Both the position numbers and the translations under genes were made by a program. From contig PXEP01000050.1 in NCBI GenBank assembly GCA_003566155.1, positions 1-64,000 on the forward strand: a stretch of DNA of 64,000 nucleotides, in the 5' to 3' direction. Under the pieces are notes generated by a model. That model was not told the origin of the DNA and ran no database searches. It saw only the letters and a list, made by a program, of their open reading frames with translations. Origin of the DNA: Candidatus Acetothermia bacterium. GTDB lineage: Bacteria; Bipolaricaulota; Bipolaricaulia; Bipolaricaulales; Bipolaricaulaceae. Position 1 is the stretch's first letter; each line of letters begins with the position of its first letter. Shown piece after piece: positions 18,713-28,484 of this stretch.

Positions 18713-20925
18713 GCTCTGCTTGGACACCGCTTGTTCGAACAACGCCGACCGTACCGGGGGTCCTCATAGAGGACCCCCTGTTCACAGGTGGGGCACGCCT
18801 CCAGCGGCTGGCCCGATACGGTGAACTTACAGTTCGGATACTGATCACAGCCGAAGAAAGGTCCTTTCCCTCGGGCAAATCGCTCCACCAGCTCACCCGA
18901 GCCGCAAGAGGGGCATTCAACACCGGTGTACACCGGACTGGTCTGGCGGCAGCTACTACAAGACATATAACGGCCGTACCTACCGTGCCTTAGCTCCATG
19001 GACTTGCCACACGCGGGACACTCCTGGGCAGGTGCCTTATCCGCCTCTGCCAAAGCTTCCGCCAACTCTACTCGTCCATCCCCGAGGCGGAAGGCGATCA
19101 TCGGCGGCAAGTTGCGTGTGCTTCGGCAATCGGGGTACCTGGAGCAACCCAGATACATGCCGCCTTTCCACACGCGGACCGTCATCGGAGCGCCGCACTT
19201 TGCGCATTCCACATCCGTGAGCACCTGAAACGGCTTCGTCCCCTGGTCCATCAGGTCTTCCACTTTCTCCAGCCTGCGCTGCAGACGGCTGTAGAGCTCG
19301 CGCAGCACATCGAGCCGCGCCGCTTGACCTTCCTGTATCTTGTCAAGCTTTTCCTCCATGCGCGCGGTGAATCCCTCTTCCACCGTCTCGGGGAAGTACT
19401 GTTGCAGAAACTCGCTCACCGTCTGACCGAGCAGAGTAGGTCGCAGGCTTCCCTCTTCCCGCCGCACGTAGCCCCGCTCTTGGATGACCGACACAATCTG
19501 AGCATACGTACTAGGTCGGCCCACACCCTCCCGTTCCAGTTTTCGCACCAGCCCAGGTTCGGTGTACCTCTTCGGGGGCTCGGTGTACTTCTCCCCCACT
19601 TCCACCTCAGGCCGAGGAAGGATCATCCCTTCGGTCACGCCCGTCGGCAGAACTGCTCCTTCGTCAGCGAGGGTGCTGACGGGGTAGACCACTGTGAACC
19701 CGGGAAAGTCTGCCCAGGACGTGGAAGCTTGAAAATCCCGTCCGGCGGCCTCCAACTCTACCTTGCGCCTGCGCCATATTCCGTCGGCCATCTGCGTGGC
19801 CACGAACCGCCGCCAGATGAGCTCATACAGTCTGTACTGCTCAGGCTTCAGATATCGGCGGACTTCCTGTGGCGTACGCTTGACCGACGTCGGACGTACT
19901 GCCTCGTGCGCATCCTGCGTGCGCCGTTTGTTCTTGAACCTCCGGGGCCGGGGGCTCGAATACGCTTTGCCATATTCTCCCCTGACGTACTCGCGCGCCT
20001 CGGACACTGCCGCGTCCGACACCCGCGTGGAATCGGTTCGCATGTACGTGATCAACCCCACCGGTTCGCCGGCAATCTCTACGCCCTCGTACAAGCTCTG
20101 CGCCACCTGCATCGTACGCCGGGGGGAGAACCCAAGCTCCGCTCCGGCTGTCTGCTGTAGCGTGGAGGTGATAAACGGTGGTGACGGCCGTCGCTTGACT
20201 TCCTCCTCTGTCACACTGGTGATGACAGCTTGGGCTTCGCTTAGAGCGCGTTGTAGTTCGTCCAGTTCCGTCTTGTCTTCGATGCGCTCCTTGAGCTGCG
20301 CGGTGAACTGCGGATCAGTGGGAAACCTGAGCCCCACTTCCCAGTACGGCTGGGGGACAAAGCGCTGAATCTCCTGCTCCCGCGCGCAGATGAAACGTAG
20401 GGCCACCGACTGCACCCGCCCGGCGGATAGGCCCTCAAATCGCCTTCCCGCCAGCACCACAGATAGCACCGGGCTCACTTGGTAACCCACCAGTCGGTCA
20501 AGTATGCGTCTGGTCCGCTGCGCCTCAACTTTCTGCGGGTCAAGCCCTCCGGGGGTTCGCAGCGCCCTTCGTACGGAGTCGGCCGTTATCTCATGGAGCA
20601 GTACCCGGGCAAAGCGGTCTCTGCCTCCATTTCCCAACAGCTCAGCGAGGTCAAAAGCTATGGCCTCACCCTCTCGATCCGGATCGGTGGCAAGATATAC
20701 ACGTTCTGCTCCCGCCGCGGCTTTCTTGAGATCGCTGATCACACGGCGATTGCGCACCTCCCATGTGGGAGCAAAATCGTTGTCCACATCGACCCCCAGC
20801 TCCTTGGCAGGAAGATCGCGGACGTGCCCTTTGGAGGAGTAGACAGCGTAATCCTTGCCCAAGTGCCCGGTCAGCGTGCGGGCCTTGGTTGGCGATTCAA
20901 CGATCAGTACGTACTTTTTAGCCAT
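18709..20925 (-). CDS. topA: DNA topoisomerase I
   Basis: [18 protein letters not shown], Toprim [17 protein letters not shown], active site [13 protein letters not shown]-terminal Cys4 zinc ribbons. Confidence 0.97.
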   Translation of the reverse strand: MAKKYVLIVESPTKARTLTGHLGKDYAVYSSKGHVRDLPAKELGVDVDNDFAPTWEVRNRRVISDLKKAAAGAERVYLATDPDREGEAIAFDLAELLGNGGRDRFARVLLHEITADSVRRALRTPGGLDPQKVEAQRTRRILDRLVGYQVSPVLSVVLAGRRFEGLSAGRVQSVALRFICAREQEIQRFVPQPYWEVGLRFPTDPQFTAQLKERIEDKTELDELQRALSEAQAVITSVTEEEVKRRPSPPFITSTLQQTAGAELGFSPRRTMQVAQSLYEGVEIAGEPVGLITYMRTDSTRVSDAAVSEAREYVRGEYGKAYSSPRPRRFKNKRRTQDAHEAVRPTSVKRTPQEVRRYLKPEQYRLYELIWRRFVATQMADGIWRRRKVELEAAGRDFQASTSWADFPGFTVVYPVSTLADEGAVLPTGVTEGMILPRPEVEVGEKYTEPPKRYTEPGLVRKLEREGVGRPSTYAQIVSVIQERGYVRREEGSLRPTLLGQTVSEFLQQYFPETVEEGFTARMEEKLDKIQEGQAARLDVLRELYSRLQRRLEKVEDLMDQGTKPFQVLTDVECAKCGAPMTVRVWKGGMYLGCSRYPDCRSTRNLPPMIAFRLGDGRVELAEALAEADKAPAQECPACGKSMELRHGRYGRYMSCSSCRQTSPVYTGVECPSCGSGELVERFARGKGPFFGCDQYPNCKFTVSGQPLEACPTCEQGVLYEDPRYGRRCSNKRCPSRA

Positions 20926-20989
20926 GTGTTCGCTCCCTCGTCGTGCGGGGATTATGAGTCGCCCGTTCCCAAGGCGCAAGCTAGCTGCA

Positions 20990-21027
20990 GCAAAAGGAAA
21001 GGGCCCCGCCGAACCCGACGGGGCCCC
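20990..21027 (-). terminator. Intrinsic terminator of groESL
   Basis: Minus strand GGGGCCCCGTCGGGTTCGGCGGGGCCC followed by TTTCCTTTT. Confidence 0.85.
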
Positions 21028-21059
21028 ATTGTTCTGTTCCTATTTAGGCTTTCCCTCTA

Positions 21060-22682
21060 TCAGTAGCCCATGGGCGGGGTTGGATACTGCTGGTCGTCCT
21101 TGTCATCCTTGATCTCGGCCACCAATGCCTCGGTGGTAAGAAGCATGCCCGCAATGGACACAGCGTTCTGCAAGGCAGAGCGCGCGACCTTCGTTGGATC
21201 GATGATCCCCGCTTCAAACATGTCGCGGTACTCCTCGGCCACCACGTCAAAACCGACAGCCGGTTTCTCGCTCTTCAAGCGCTCCACGATGATCGCGCCC
21301 TCGAATCCAGCGTTCTCTGCAAGCTGTCGCGCGGGCTCCTGCAGCGCCCGCCGCAGGATGTTGACCCCCACACGTTCGTCGCCGGTCAACTCCTTGCTCG
21401 CTTCCTCCAACACCGCTCCGGCGTTCAACAAGGCCACTCCGCCACCGGGGAGGATGCCTTCCTCCACAGCCGCCTTGGTGGCCTCAAGAGCGTCCTCCAT
21501 GCGATGCTTCTTCTCCTCCAGCTCGGTCTCGGTGGCAGCGCCAACCTTTATTACCGCCACACCACCGGCCAGCTTGGCTTTCCTCTCTTCCAGCTTCTCC
21601 CGGTCGTAATCCGAGTCGGTAGTCTTGATCTGCTCGTTTATCTGCTCGACGCGGGCCTTGATCTGCTCGGCATCACCCTTGCCGCTGATGATGGTGGTAT
21701 CCTCGTTGGTAACGCGGATCTTCTCCGCCCGGCCCAACATCTCCAGCGTGGTGTTCTTGATCTCCATGCCTGCGTCCTCGGCCACGACTACACCGCCGGT
21801 CAAGACTGCAATGTCCTCGAGCATGGACTTACGCCGTTCACCAAAGCCCGGGGCCTTTACCGCGCACGAACTCAGCGTCCCCTTCAGCTTGTTCAGGACC
21901 AGGGTCGACAACGCCTCACCGGTGACGTCCTTGGCGATGATCATCAATGGCTTCCCGGACTGCGCAATCTTCTCCAGGAGGGGGATGACCTCCATGGCGT
22001 TTTTCAGCTCGCGGTCGGTGACCAGGATGTACGGATCTTCGAGCGAGACCTCCATCTTCTTGGGATCGGTAACGAAGTAAGGTGAGACGTACTCGCGGTC
22101 GAAGCGCATTCCCTCCACCAGTTCATAGTAGGTATCGATGGTGTCGGAGTCCTCCACCGTGATGACGCCATCCTCGCCCACAACCTCCATCGTATCGGCG
22201 ATGATCTGTCCAATATCGGGATCGTTCGCCGAGATCGTGGCTACTTGCGCCGTTTCCGCCTTTGTGCCGAGCTTACGCGACATCTTCTTCAGCTCGTCGG
22301 TCACAGCACGCGAGCCCCGCTCGATTCCCCGCTTGAGTGCCATGGGGTTCCCGCCGGCGGCGACCATCTTGAACCCTTCCTTGACCATGGCCTGCGCCAG
22401 TATGGTGGCGGTAGTGGTACCGTCTCCGGCCACGTCGTTGGTCTTGGAGGCTACCTCCTTGACCAGCTGCGCGCCCATGTTCTCAAATGAGTCCTCGTAC
22501 TCCTGCTCTTCAGCAATGGTTACACCGTCGTTAACGATATCCGGCGAGCCAAACTTCTTCTCGATGCATACGTTCCGCCCTCGCGGGCCCAACGTCACGC
22601 GCACCACTTGGGCCAGCTTGTCGACGCCGGCCATCACCTTCCTACGTGCTTCCTCCGCAAACAGTAGTTCCTTTGCTGCCAT
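21060..22682 (-). CDS. groEL: Chaperonin GroEL
   Basis: [61 protein letters not shown]-track start 22718. Confidence 0.98.
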   Translation of the reverse strand: MAAKELLFAEEARRKVMAGVDKLAQVVRVTLGPRGRNVCIEKKFGSPDIVNDGVTIAEEQEYEDSFENMGAQLVKEVASKTNDVAGDGTTTATILAQAMVKEGFKMVAAGGNPMALKRGIERGSRAVTDELKKMSRKLGTKAETAQVATISANDPDIGQIIADTMEVVGEDGVITVEDSDTIDTYYELVEGMRFDREYVSPYFVTDPKKMEVSLEDPYILVTDRELKNAMEVIPLLEKIAQSGKPLMIIAKDVTGEALSTLVLNKLKGTLSSCAVKAPGFGERRKSMLEDIAVLTGGVVVAEDAGMEIKNTTLEMLGRAEKIRVTNEDTTIISGKGDAEQIKARVEQINEQIKTTDSDYDREKLEERKAKLAGGVAVIKVGAATETELEEKKHRMEDALEATKAAVEEGILPGGGVALLNAGAVLEEASKELTGDERVGVNILRRALQEPARQLAENAGFEGAIIVERLKSEKPAVGFDVVAEEYRDMFEAGIIDPTKVARSALQNAVSIAGMLLTTEALVAEIKDDKDDQQYPTPPMGY

Positions 22683-22692
22683 CGTTACCCCC

Positions 22693-22965
22693 TCACTCCT
22701 CGATGACCGCGAGGACATCTGTGGTCTTCACCAACAGGTGCTTCTCCTCGCCGATACGTATCTCAGTCCCCGCGTAGGCCGATATCAGCACCTTATCGCC
22801 AACACTCATATCAAATTTCTCCGCGGTCCCCAGGGCCTTGACTTCCCCGCGTACAGCCTTTTCTTCCTTTACTGCCTCGGGAAGCACGATCCCCCCGGGA
22901 GTGCGACGTTCCTCTTCCTCTATAGCACGTACGAGGACACGGTTCCCCAATGGTTTGACAGTCAT
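22693..22965 (-). CDS. groES: Co-chaperonin GroES
   Basis: [46 protein letters not shown]. Confidence 0.97.
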   Translation of the reverse strand: MTVKPLGNRVLVRAIEEEERRTPGGIVLPEAVKEEKAVRGEVKALGTAEKFDMSVGDKVLISAYAGTEIRIGEEKHLLVKTTDVLAVIEE

Positions 22966-22982
22966 CACCCACCTCCTCGAAT

Positions 22983-23009
22983 TTAGCACTGGGGTGCCTT
23001 AGCTGCTAA
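22983..23009 (-). promoter_or_regulatory. CIRCE-like HrcA operator upstream of groES
   Basis: TTAGCACTG-N9-AGCTGCTAA versus consensus TTAGCACTC-N9-GAGTGCTAA (14 of 18 arm positions). Confidence 0.75.
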
Positions 23010-23015
23010 CGCTGG

Positions 23016-23044
23016 ATTGTAGCTATTGCTCCCAGCTCGGTCAA
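23016..23044 (-). promoter_or_regulatory. Sigma-70-type promoter of groESL
   Basis: Minus strand TTGACC, 17-nt spacer, TACAAT, immediately upstream of the CIRCE-like element. Confidence 0.75.
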
Positions 23045-23082
23045 GGGTTGCCTCGCTCATCCCGCACACGCTACAGTAAGGT

Positions 23083-23538
23083 GTGGCTGCGGGACGCTCG
23101 CACTTGGCCTTGGAACTGGCAACCCTGCCGTTGTGGATACTCGCAGGTGCCGCCCTCGAGATAGAGGGCCAGCACCTACTGGTATTCTCTCTATCTTACA
23201 CACTCGCCAGTATCTTGCTATCCCCGGACCTTGATCTGAGGCGGACGTCCGTCGGCCGGCGCTGGGGACCTTTGCGGGTGATCTGGGTACCCTACTTCTT
23301 GCTGTTTCGCCACCGAGGCCTATCCCACTCTCTACTTTGGGGGCCGATCACTAGGGTCGGTTACCTGGCGTGCCTGACGGCAGCCGTGTGGTGCACGGTC
23401 GTGCGCCTGTCGGGCGTCTCCCCTGTTATACCTGCGGTCAACGTCCACGTGCCGGCGCTCGCCGCGGGCCTGTACTTTCCCAACACGCTCCATGTGCTGC
23501 TGGACAGAGCGTGCAGTCTCAGGTACCGCGTAGGCTGA
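23083..23538 (+). CDS. DUF2227-like putative metal-binding membrane protein
   Basis: SPDLDLRRTSVGRRWGPLRVIWVPYFLLFRHRGLSHSLLWGP. Confidence 0.75.
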   Translation: MAAGRSHLALELATLPLWILAGAALEIEGQHLLVFSLSYTLASILLSPDLDLRRTSVGRRWGPLRVIWVPYFLLFRHRGLSHSLLWGPITRVGYLACLTAAVWCTVVRLSGVSPVIPAVNVHVPALAAGLYFPNTLHVLLDRACSLRYRVG

Positions 23539-23623
23539 ACTGTCCATTTGTCGGCACAAGGGCGCCGATGCTATACAATGAAGCAAGGACAAACAGCTAC
23601 CCAGATTGCAGAGGAGGTCATTG

Positions 23624-24187
23624 GTGGCAATTTCTATCGGCGACATCACTCGGGGCATGACCCTGATATACAATGGAGAACTGTACGAAGTGGTCTCCTT
23701 CGAGCATGTGAAGCGGGCCCGGGGAAGCGCCTTCGTCAGAGCGAAGCTGCGGCACCTGCCTAGCGGTCGGTCGGTGGTCGAGACCTTGCGTGACTCGGAT
23801 CACCTGGAGGCGGCGTTCATGGAGAACCGCCCTCTGCAATATCTGTACAACGATGGCGCCGCCTTTGTGTTCATGGACAAATCGACGTTCGAGGAGTACC
23901 GTGTCGCCCCGGATCTTCTGGCCACATTTAAGGACTTTCTGCTGGAAGGCATGGACGTCCAGGGCCTGTTCCACGAGGGACGGTTGCTGCAGGTGCAAGC
24001 CCCCAGCTTCTTGACCCTGGAGGTGGTGGAGACCCCCCCGGGGATTAAGGGAGATACGGCCACCGGTGGGGACAAACCTGCTAAACTGGAAACGGGGGCC
24101 ACAATCAAGGTTCCTTTGTTCATCCGTGTGGGGGACCGGCTCAAGGTGGACACCCGCACCGCATCGTATGTGGAGCGGGTGAGCTAA
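23624..24187 (+). CDS. efp: Elongation factor P
   Basis: GDITRGMTLIYNGELYEVVSFEHVKRARGSAFVRAKLRHL; TPPGIKGDTATGGDKPAKLETGATIKVPLFI; GTG start with GGAGG. Confidence 0.95.
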   Translation: MAISIGDITRGMTLIYNGELYEVVSFEHVKRARGSAFVRAKLRHLPSGRSVVETLRDSDHLEAAFMENRPLQYLYNDGAAFVFMDKSTFEEYRVAPDLLATFKDFLLEGMDVQGLFHEGRLLQVQAPSFLTLEVVETPPGIKGDTATGGDKPAKLETGATIKVPLFIRVGDRLKVDTRTASYVERVS

Positions 24188-24197
24188 GGAGGGGAGC

Positions 24198-24587
24198 ATG
24201 GCAGAGCAACAAGTGGTATTGGACCTGCCGCTGGGCAGAGCGTCGGTGCACAGCGAGGTACTAGCGGCCACCGTGGCCAAGGCTCTGGACAAGGTAGAGG
24301 GCGTGCGCCCCCTAAGGGGTGGAGGTGGCGTTATCGCCATCTTCGGCGGGGGCGAGGAGAGCGTGCACCTGGAGACCGAAGGGGAAATGGTCAACGTGGA
24401 GTTGCGCATCGCCGTCATCTTGGGTTACCCAGTGCATGAGGTCGCCCAGGCCGCGCAGCAAGCGGTGCGCGAGGACCTCGAACAGCTGGCCAACGTCACC
24501 GTGGGCCAGCTCAACGTGTTTGTGAAGCGCGTTATCTCCCCAGAAGAGGAACTCGTATTGAACGGAGAGGAGGGTAGCGATGGCTGA
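24198..24587 (+). CDS. Asp23/Gls24 family protein
   Basis: VLAATVAKALDKVEGVRPL...VNVELRIAVILGYPVHEVAQAAQQAVREDLE. Confidence 0.82.
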   Translation: MAEQQVVLDLPLGRASVHSEVLAATVAKALDKVEGVRPLRGGGGVIAIFGGGEESVHLETEGEMVNVELRIAVILGYPVHEVAQAAQQAVREDLEQLANVTVGQLNVFVKRVISPEEELVLNGEEGSDG

Positions 24588-24984
24588 GCGAAAGGGAAAC
24601 ACGGAGCGAGAAGAAGACCTCACGCAGGAGGTGACGACAGGCAGTGGCGCCATCAGCATATCCAGGGACGTCATCGCCACGATCGCCGGCCTGGCTGCCG
24701 CGGAGGTCGAAGGCATCACCTCCCCTCGGGGTATGCAGCTACGCAAGCGGAAGGGCGAGGCGGCCAAGCGACAAGTAGAAACCGTTATTGACGGCGGCGA
24801 AGTGAAGGTGGCCATCAAAGTGGCGGTTATCTACGGATACCAAGTCAAGAGTGTGGTGCAGGAGCTGCAAGAGAAGGTCAAGGCGGAAATCGAACGTATG
24901 ACCGGTCTGCAGGTACGCTCGGTGGACGTGGAGATCACTCGCCTCCTGTTCCCCGAAGAGGGAGAGCAACCAGAGGAGGTATAG
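24580..24984 (+). CDS. Asp23/Gls24 family protein
   Basis: ISISRDVIATIAGLAAAEVEGITSPRG...VKVAIKVAVIYGYQVKSVVQELQEKVKAEIERMTGLQVRSVDVEITRL. Confidence 0.92.
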   Translation: MAERKGNTEREEDLTQEVTTGSGAISISRDVIATIAGLAAAEVEGITSPRGMQLRKRKGEAAKRQVETVIDGGEVKVAIKVAVIYGYQVKSVVQELQEKVKAEIERMTGLQVRSVDVEITRLLFPEEGEQPEEV

Positions 24985-24985
24985 T

Positions 24986-25519
24986 TTGTTCCTAATCGGA
25001 ACGGCAGCAGCAATAATTCTAGTAGCCGCAGCGGGGTTTGCTGCCTGGGTGGCAGCAGCAGGTGTGCCCGAAGGTTGGCTCCCCGGCCTTACCACGTGGT
25101 GGGGACGTACCATCTTGGGCGTGCTCGCGCTCTCCCTAATAGGAGCAGCCACACTGGCCAGCAGATCCGCCGTAGAGCAGGCCGCAAGCCGGCGCGCGGT
25201 TCGACGAACCGGGCCCAAAGGCGAGATAATCATCTCCCCGCGGGCAATAAGAGAACTGGCTACGGTTCATCTCACCCGCGACCTTGGGTTGAGCGGATTC
25301 CGAGTGCGCATACGCCCGGGCGCCGATGGAGTGTACATTAAGGTCAGCCTGCGCTTACCCCCGGAACAGGAGGCCCCACAGCTAGCGGATCAGGTTCAGG
25401 AGATTCTTAGCAGGGAAATACAAGGCAAGACAGGCATACCGGTGCACGAGATAAATCTGGACATCCGAGGGACAACTCCCTCTCAACCTTCTTCATCACC
25501 CTCGGCGCGAGTGGAGTAA
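24986..25519 (+). CDS. Alkaline shock response membrane anchor (AmaP)-like protein
   Basis: Two N-terminal TM helices, Asp23-like C-terminal domain, position after asp23 genes; TTG start. Confidence 0.75.
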   Translation: MFLIGTAAAIILVAAAGFAAWVAAAGVPEGWLPGLTTWWGRTILGVLALSLIGAATLASRSAVEQAASRRAVRRTGPKGEIIISPRAIRELATVHLTRDLGLSGFRVRIRPGADGVYIKVSLRLPPEQEAPQLADQVQEILSREIQGKTGIPVHEINLDIRGTTPSQPSSSPSARVE

Positions 25520-25526
25520 TCGAACC

Positions 25527-25925
25527 GTGAGACGGCACGCTCGCGAGGCAGCCTTGCGTGCCCTGTACCGCCATGAGTACCTGCCGGTGCCCGCTGCTGA
25601 CCTGCTGGAGGAGGAAGAGCTTTCTTCGGACGAAGCCGACATGACCGTAGCTCTGTTGACCGGAGTGCTGTCACATCGGGATGAACTGGACAACATCATC
25701 AACCGCCGAGCGGTCGGCTGGGGCACAGACCGGTTGTCCATAGTCGATCTAAACCTACTGCGCCTAGCACTGTACGAGCTTCTGCATACGGACACGCCGG
25801 CAGAGGTCGTGATCGACGAGGCGGTGGAGCTGGCCAAGAGCTATGGCACAGACAATGCACCGTCCTTCATTAATGGCATCCTCGACCGGACTTGGAAGGA
25901 TGGCTTAAACCAGAACGCCAAGTGA
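25527..25925 (+). CDS. nusB: Transcription antitermination factor NusB
   Basis: RRHAREAALRALYRHE; RLSIVDLNLLRLALYELLH; VVIDEAVELAKSYGTDNAPSFINGILD. Confidence 0.95.
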   Translation: MRRHAREAALRALYRHEYLPVPAADLLEEEELSSDEADMTVALLTGVLSHRDELDNIINRRAVGWGTDRLSIVDLNLLRLALYELLHTDTPAEVVIDEAVELAKSYGTDNAPSFINGILDRTWKDGLNQNAK

Positions 25926-25969
25926 GCGTTGGCCTGGCTCCGCCTGCACAGGTACACTAGACGTATTCT

Positions 25970-26824
25970 ATGCACCGAGAAAGATTCGCCGACCTGCATC
26001 TACATACCCGCTGGTCCGACGGCACGGTGGATTTGAACGAAACCGTGCGGCGGGCCCGAGGGGCAGGGCTCGCCTGCATAGCGATCACCGATCATGACAC
26101 CATTGCTCCTCACTTGTCAGCACCTTACCAACGACTGGAGGGGATGGAAGTCATAACCGGGGTGGAAGTGAAGGCCAGCATCCTTGGCCACCGAGGAGAG
26201 ATCTTGGGCTACTTCGTGGATCCCGGTGCCCCGCAACTGCGCCAGCTACTGGACCAGATCGTTGATGCGCGTGTTGAACGGATGAAGGAGATGATCTCAC
26301 TGGTTAACTTGCGACTGGGCCTGCGTTTGGAGTACGAAAGCGTGGCTCAGCTAACCGACGGATCCGTAGGACGGCCGCACCTGGCAGCCGCTCTTGTGGA
26401 AGCTGAAGCCGCGCCGACCAAAGATGAGGCGTTCCAGCGCTTTCTGTCTCAGGGAGCTCCCTGCTACGCTCCGTTGCCCCGACCAGACTTTGCACAGGTG
26501 GTCGCCGCCATCCACTCCGCCGGCGGCGTTGCATCACTGGCTCACCCGGCGTTCCTTCCATTTGACAACTGGCTGGCTGATCTCTCCCACCTCCAGAACC
26601 GCGGACTTAGGGGAATAGAAGTGTACTACCCCTACCAGACCGGCCGCGCACCCCTGTATGCCTCAGCGGCGGAACTGGCCGCACTCGCCGAAGAGTTGGG
26701 GTTTATCCCCACCGGAGGATCCGATGATCATGGCCCCGACTCGGTGAACGAGAGCCTCGGCACAGTACACGTGCCCTACGAGGTGGTGGAAAGGCTCGCC
26801 GGCGAGGCCTCCTCGGTAACATGA
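25970..26824 (+). CDS. PHP domain protein
   Basis: FADLHLHTRWSDGTVDLNETVRRARGAGLACIAITDHDT. Confidence 0.93.
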   Translation: MHRERFADLHLHTRWSDGTVDLNETVRRARGAGLACIAITDHDTIAPHLSAPYQRLEGMEVITGVEVKASILGHRGEILGYFVDPGAPQLRQLLDQIVDARVERMKEMISLVNLRLGLRLEYESVAQLTDGSVGRPHLAAALVEAEAAPTKDEAFQRFLSQGAPCYAPLPRPDFAQVVAAIHSAGGVASLAHPAFLPFDNWLADLSHLQNRGLRGIEVYYPYQTGRAPLYASAAELAALAEELGFIPTGGSDDHGPDSVNESLGTVHVPYEVVERLAGEASSVT

Positions 26825-27645
26825 CGCAGCGCAGTCACCGCCACTTCGAGCTGGTCATCCGAGGGTTCCTGCGTTGTTAGCAGCCGCTGCAGCAAAAGCC
26901 CCGGCATCAGCAAAGGCCGTAGCCACCAAGCCTTGGGGTATTTTCCGCCCAAGAGCAGTATTTCGTAGGTCACACCCGCAACCACGGGAAGCAACGCCAG
27001 CCTGCCCAAGAACCTGAGCCACAACGGCTCCGCCGGAAGCACCGAAAACACCAAAACGGCCACCACAATGAACAGAAGCAAAAAGGCCGTTCCGCACCGG
27101 GAGTGAACAGGGCTGTAATCGCGAGCCGCCGCTGCCGACAGACCACGTCCGGCCTCGTAAGCATGGACCACCTTGTGTTCCGCCCCATGGTACTCAAACA
27201 CTCTGCGGATGTCCTTTTGCCGGGAGATCAAGAACATGTACAAGATCAGTATCGCCAAACGGATCCCGCCCTCGGCCAGGCTCAGCAGTACCTGTGGAGA
27301 GATATCAGCAAACGAAGCCAGATAATTCGGAAGAAGCACAAACGCGCCCAGTCCAAGTGCAAGCGCGGCCACCGTCACTGCCCCCATGGCCCATCCGCCC
27401 AGCTTCTCCTCTTCCCCGGCAGCCAACTCGGCGGAGACGTTCAGCGCGCGCATCCCCAGAGCCAGCATCTCGTACATCCGCAGCGGGCCACGGACAAATG
27501 GGATTTTGCGCGCCCGGGGGAATCTCGGGGGTCGGCCAAGATCGCGGACCGCTATCCCCCCGCTGGGCGTACGAACGGCCACCGCAACGCGGTGGCCGTT
27601 TTGCATCATCACTCCCTCAATGACCGCCTGCCCGCCAATGGGCAT
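26776..27645 (-). CDS. DUF1385 family membrane protein (YqhQ-like)
   Basis: MPIGGQAVIEGVMMQNGHRVAVAVRTPSGGI; FEYHGAEHKVVHAYEAG; CGTAFLLLFIVV. Confidence 0.93.
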   Translation of the reverse strand: MPIGGQAVIEGVMMQNGHRVAVAVRTPSGGIAVRDLGRPPRFPRARKIPFVRGPLRMYEMLALGMRALNVSAELAAGEEEKLGGWAMGAVTVAALALGLGAFVLLPNYLASFADISPQVLLSLAEGGIRLAILILYMFLISRQKDIRRVFEYHGAEHKVVHAYEAGRGLSAAAARDYSPVHSRCGTAFLLLFIVVAVLVFSVLPAEPLWLRFLGRLALLPVVAGVTYEILLLGGKYPKAWWLRPLLMPGLLLQRLLTTQEPSDDQLEVAVTALRHVTEEASPASLSTTS

Positions 27646-27647
27646 TC

Positions 27648-27872
27648 TTATTTCTTTGTGCGGTCTTCGTGCCAGTTCTTGCCGTACTTGCGCTCGAACC
27701 GCTCGATTCTGCCTTCCGTGTCCACCAGCCGAGACTCCCCGGTGAAGAACGGGTGGCATTGGGCACACACGTCTACCCGCAGGTCCTTCTTGGTGGACAA
27801 GGTTTCAACTTCGGCCCCACAGCTGCAATGAACCACTGTCCGGTGCAACGTAGGGTGTATATCCTTTTTCAT
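27648..27872 (-). CDS. rpmE: 50S ribosomal protein L31
   Basis: [45 protein letters not shown]. Confidence 0.96.
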   Translation of the reverse strand: MKKDIHPTLHRTVVHCSCGAEVETLSTKKDLRVDVCAQCHPFFTGESRLVDTEGRIERFERKYGKNWHEDRTKK

Positions 27873-27879
27873 ATCGTCC

Positions 27880-28338
27880 TCACCGCTTGGAGTACTGCTC
27901 CTTCTTCCGCGCCTTGCGACGCCCGTACTTCTTCCGTTCGACCACCCGAGCATCCCGTGTGAGCAAACCGGCGTCCTTCAAAGTCTTCTTGAACTCCGGC
28001 GCAACGCCCACCAAAGCACGGGCGATTCCCAGTCGCACAGCCTCCAGTTGGCCAGTGGGACCGCCTCCTCCAACACGAGCCCGTACATCGTACCGACCCA
28101 CGGTGCCGGTGACGTAAAACGGGGTCATCAGGTGTCGGTTCAAGTACTCCGGCGCATCCTGGAAAGCAGCGAAGTGTTCGGTCGCCGGCCGGCCGTTGAT
28201 CTTAGCCTGGCCGGTGCCCTCAGTTATGTACACGCGGGCGACAGCTTCCTTGCGTCGCCCCACCCCGTGATAGGCATCGCCCACCTTTTTGGGCAATCGT
28301 TGTTCCTGCGTAGCTACGGGATCCAAAAGGGTAGTCAC
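27880..28338 (-). CDS. rpsI: 30S ribosomal protein S9
   Basis: [47 protein letters not shown]-terminal YSKR. Confidence 0.97.
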   Translation of the reverse strand: MTTLLDPVATQEQRLPKKVGDAYHGVGRRKEAVARVYITEGTGQAKINGRPATEHFAAFQDAPEYLNRHLMTPFYVTGTVGRYDVRARVGGGGPTGQLEAVRLGIARALVGVAPEFKKTLKDAGLLTRDARVVERKKYGRRKARKKEQYSKR

Positions 28339-28484
28339 CTCCGGTCCTTGTTTCCGAGACGGAATTGCGGTGAAATACTACCCGCTAGTCGGCTGGGATG
28401 TCAACTTCCCTATGGCAAGGACCCTGGCCGAGGGCGGCGAGCTTGCACGAGCCCAGTCCGCGTGGGGCAGTCAAGGAGGCGCAG

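Noticed and set aside
19324-20160. 278-aa plus-strand ORF
   Set aside because: Lies antisense inside topA; low-complexity high-GC shadow ORF without recognisable motifs.
22138-22986. 282-aa plus-strand ORF
   Set aside because: Antisense to groEL/groES; Ser/Thr-rich composition typical of reverse-frame translation.
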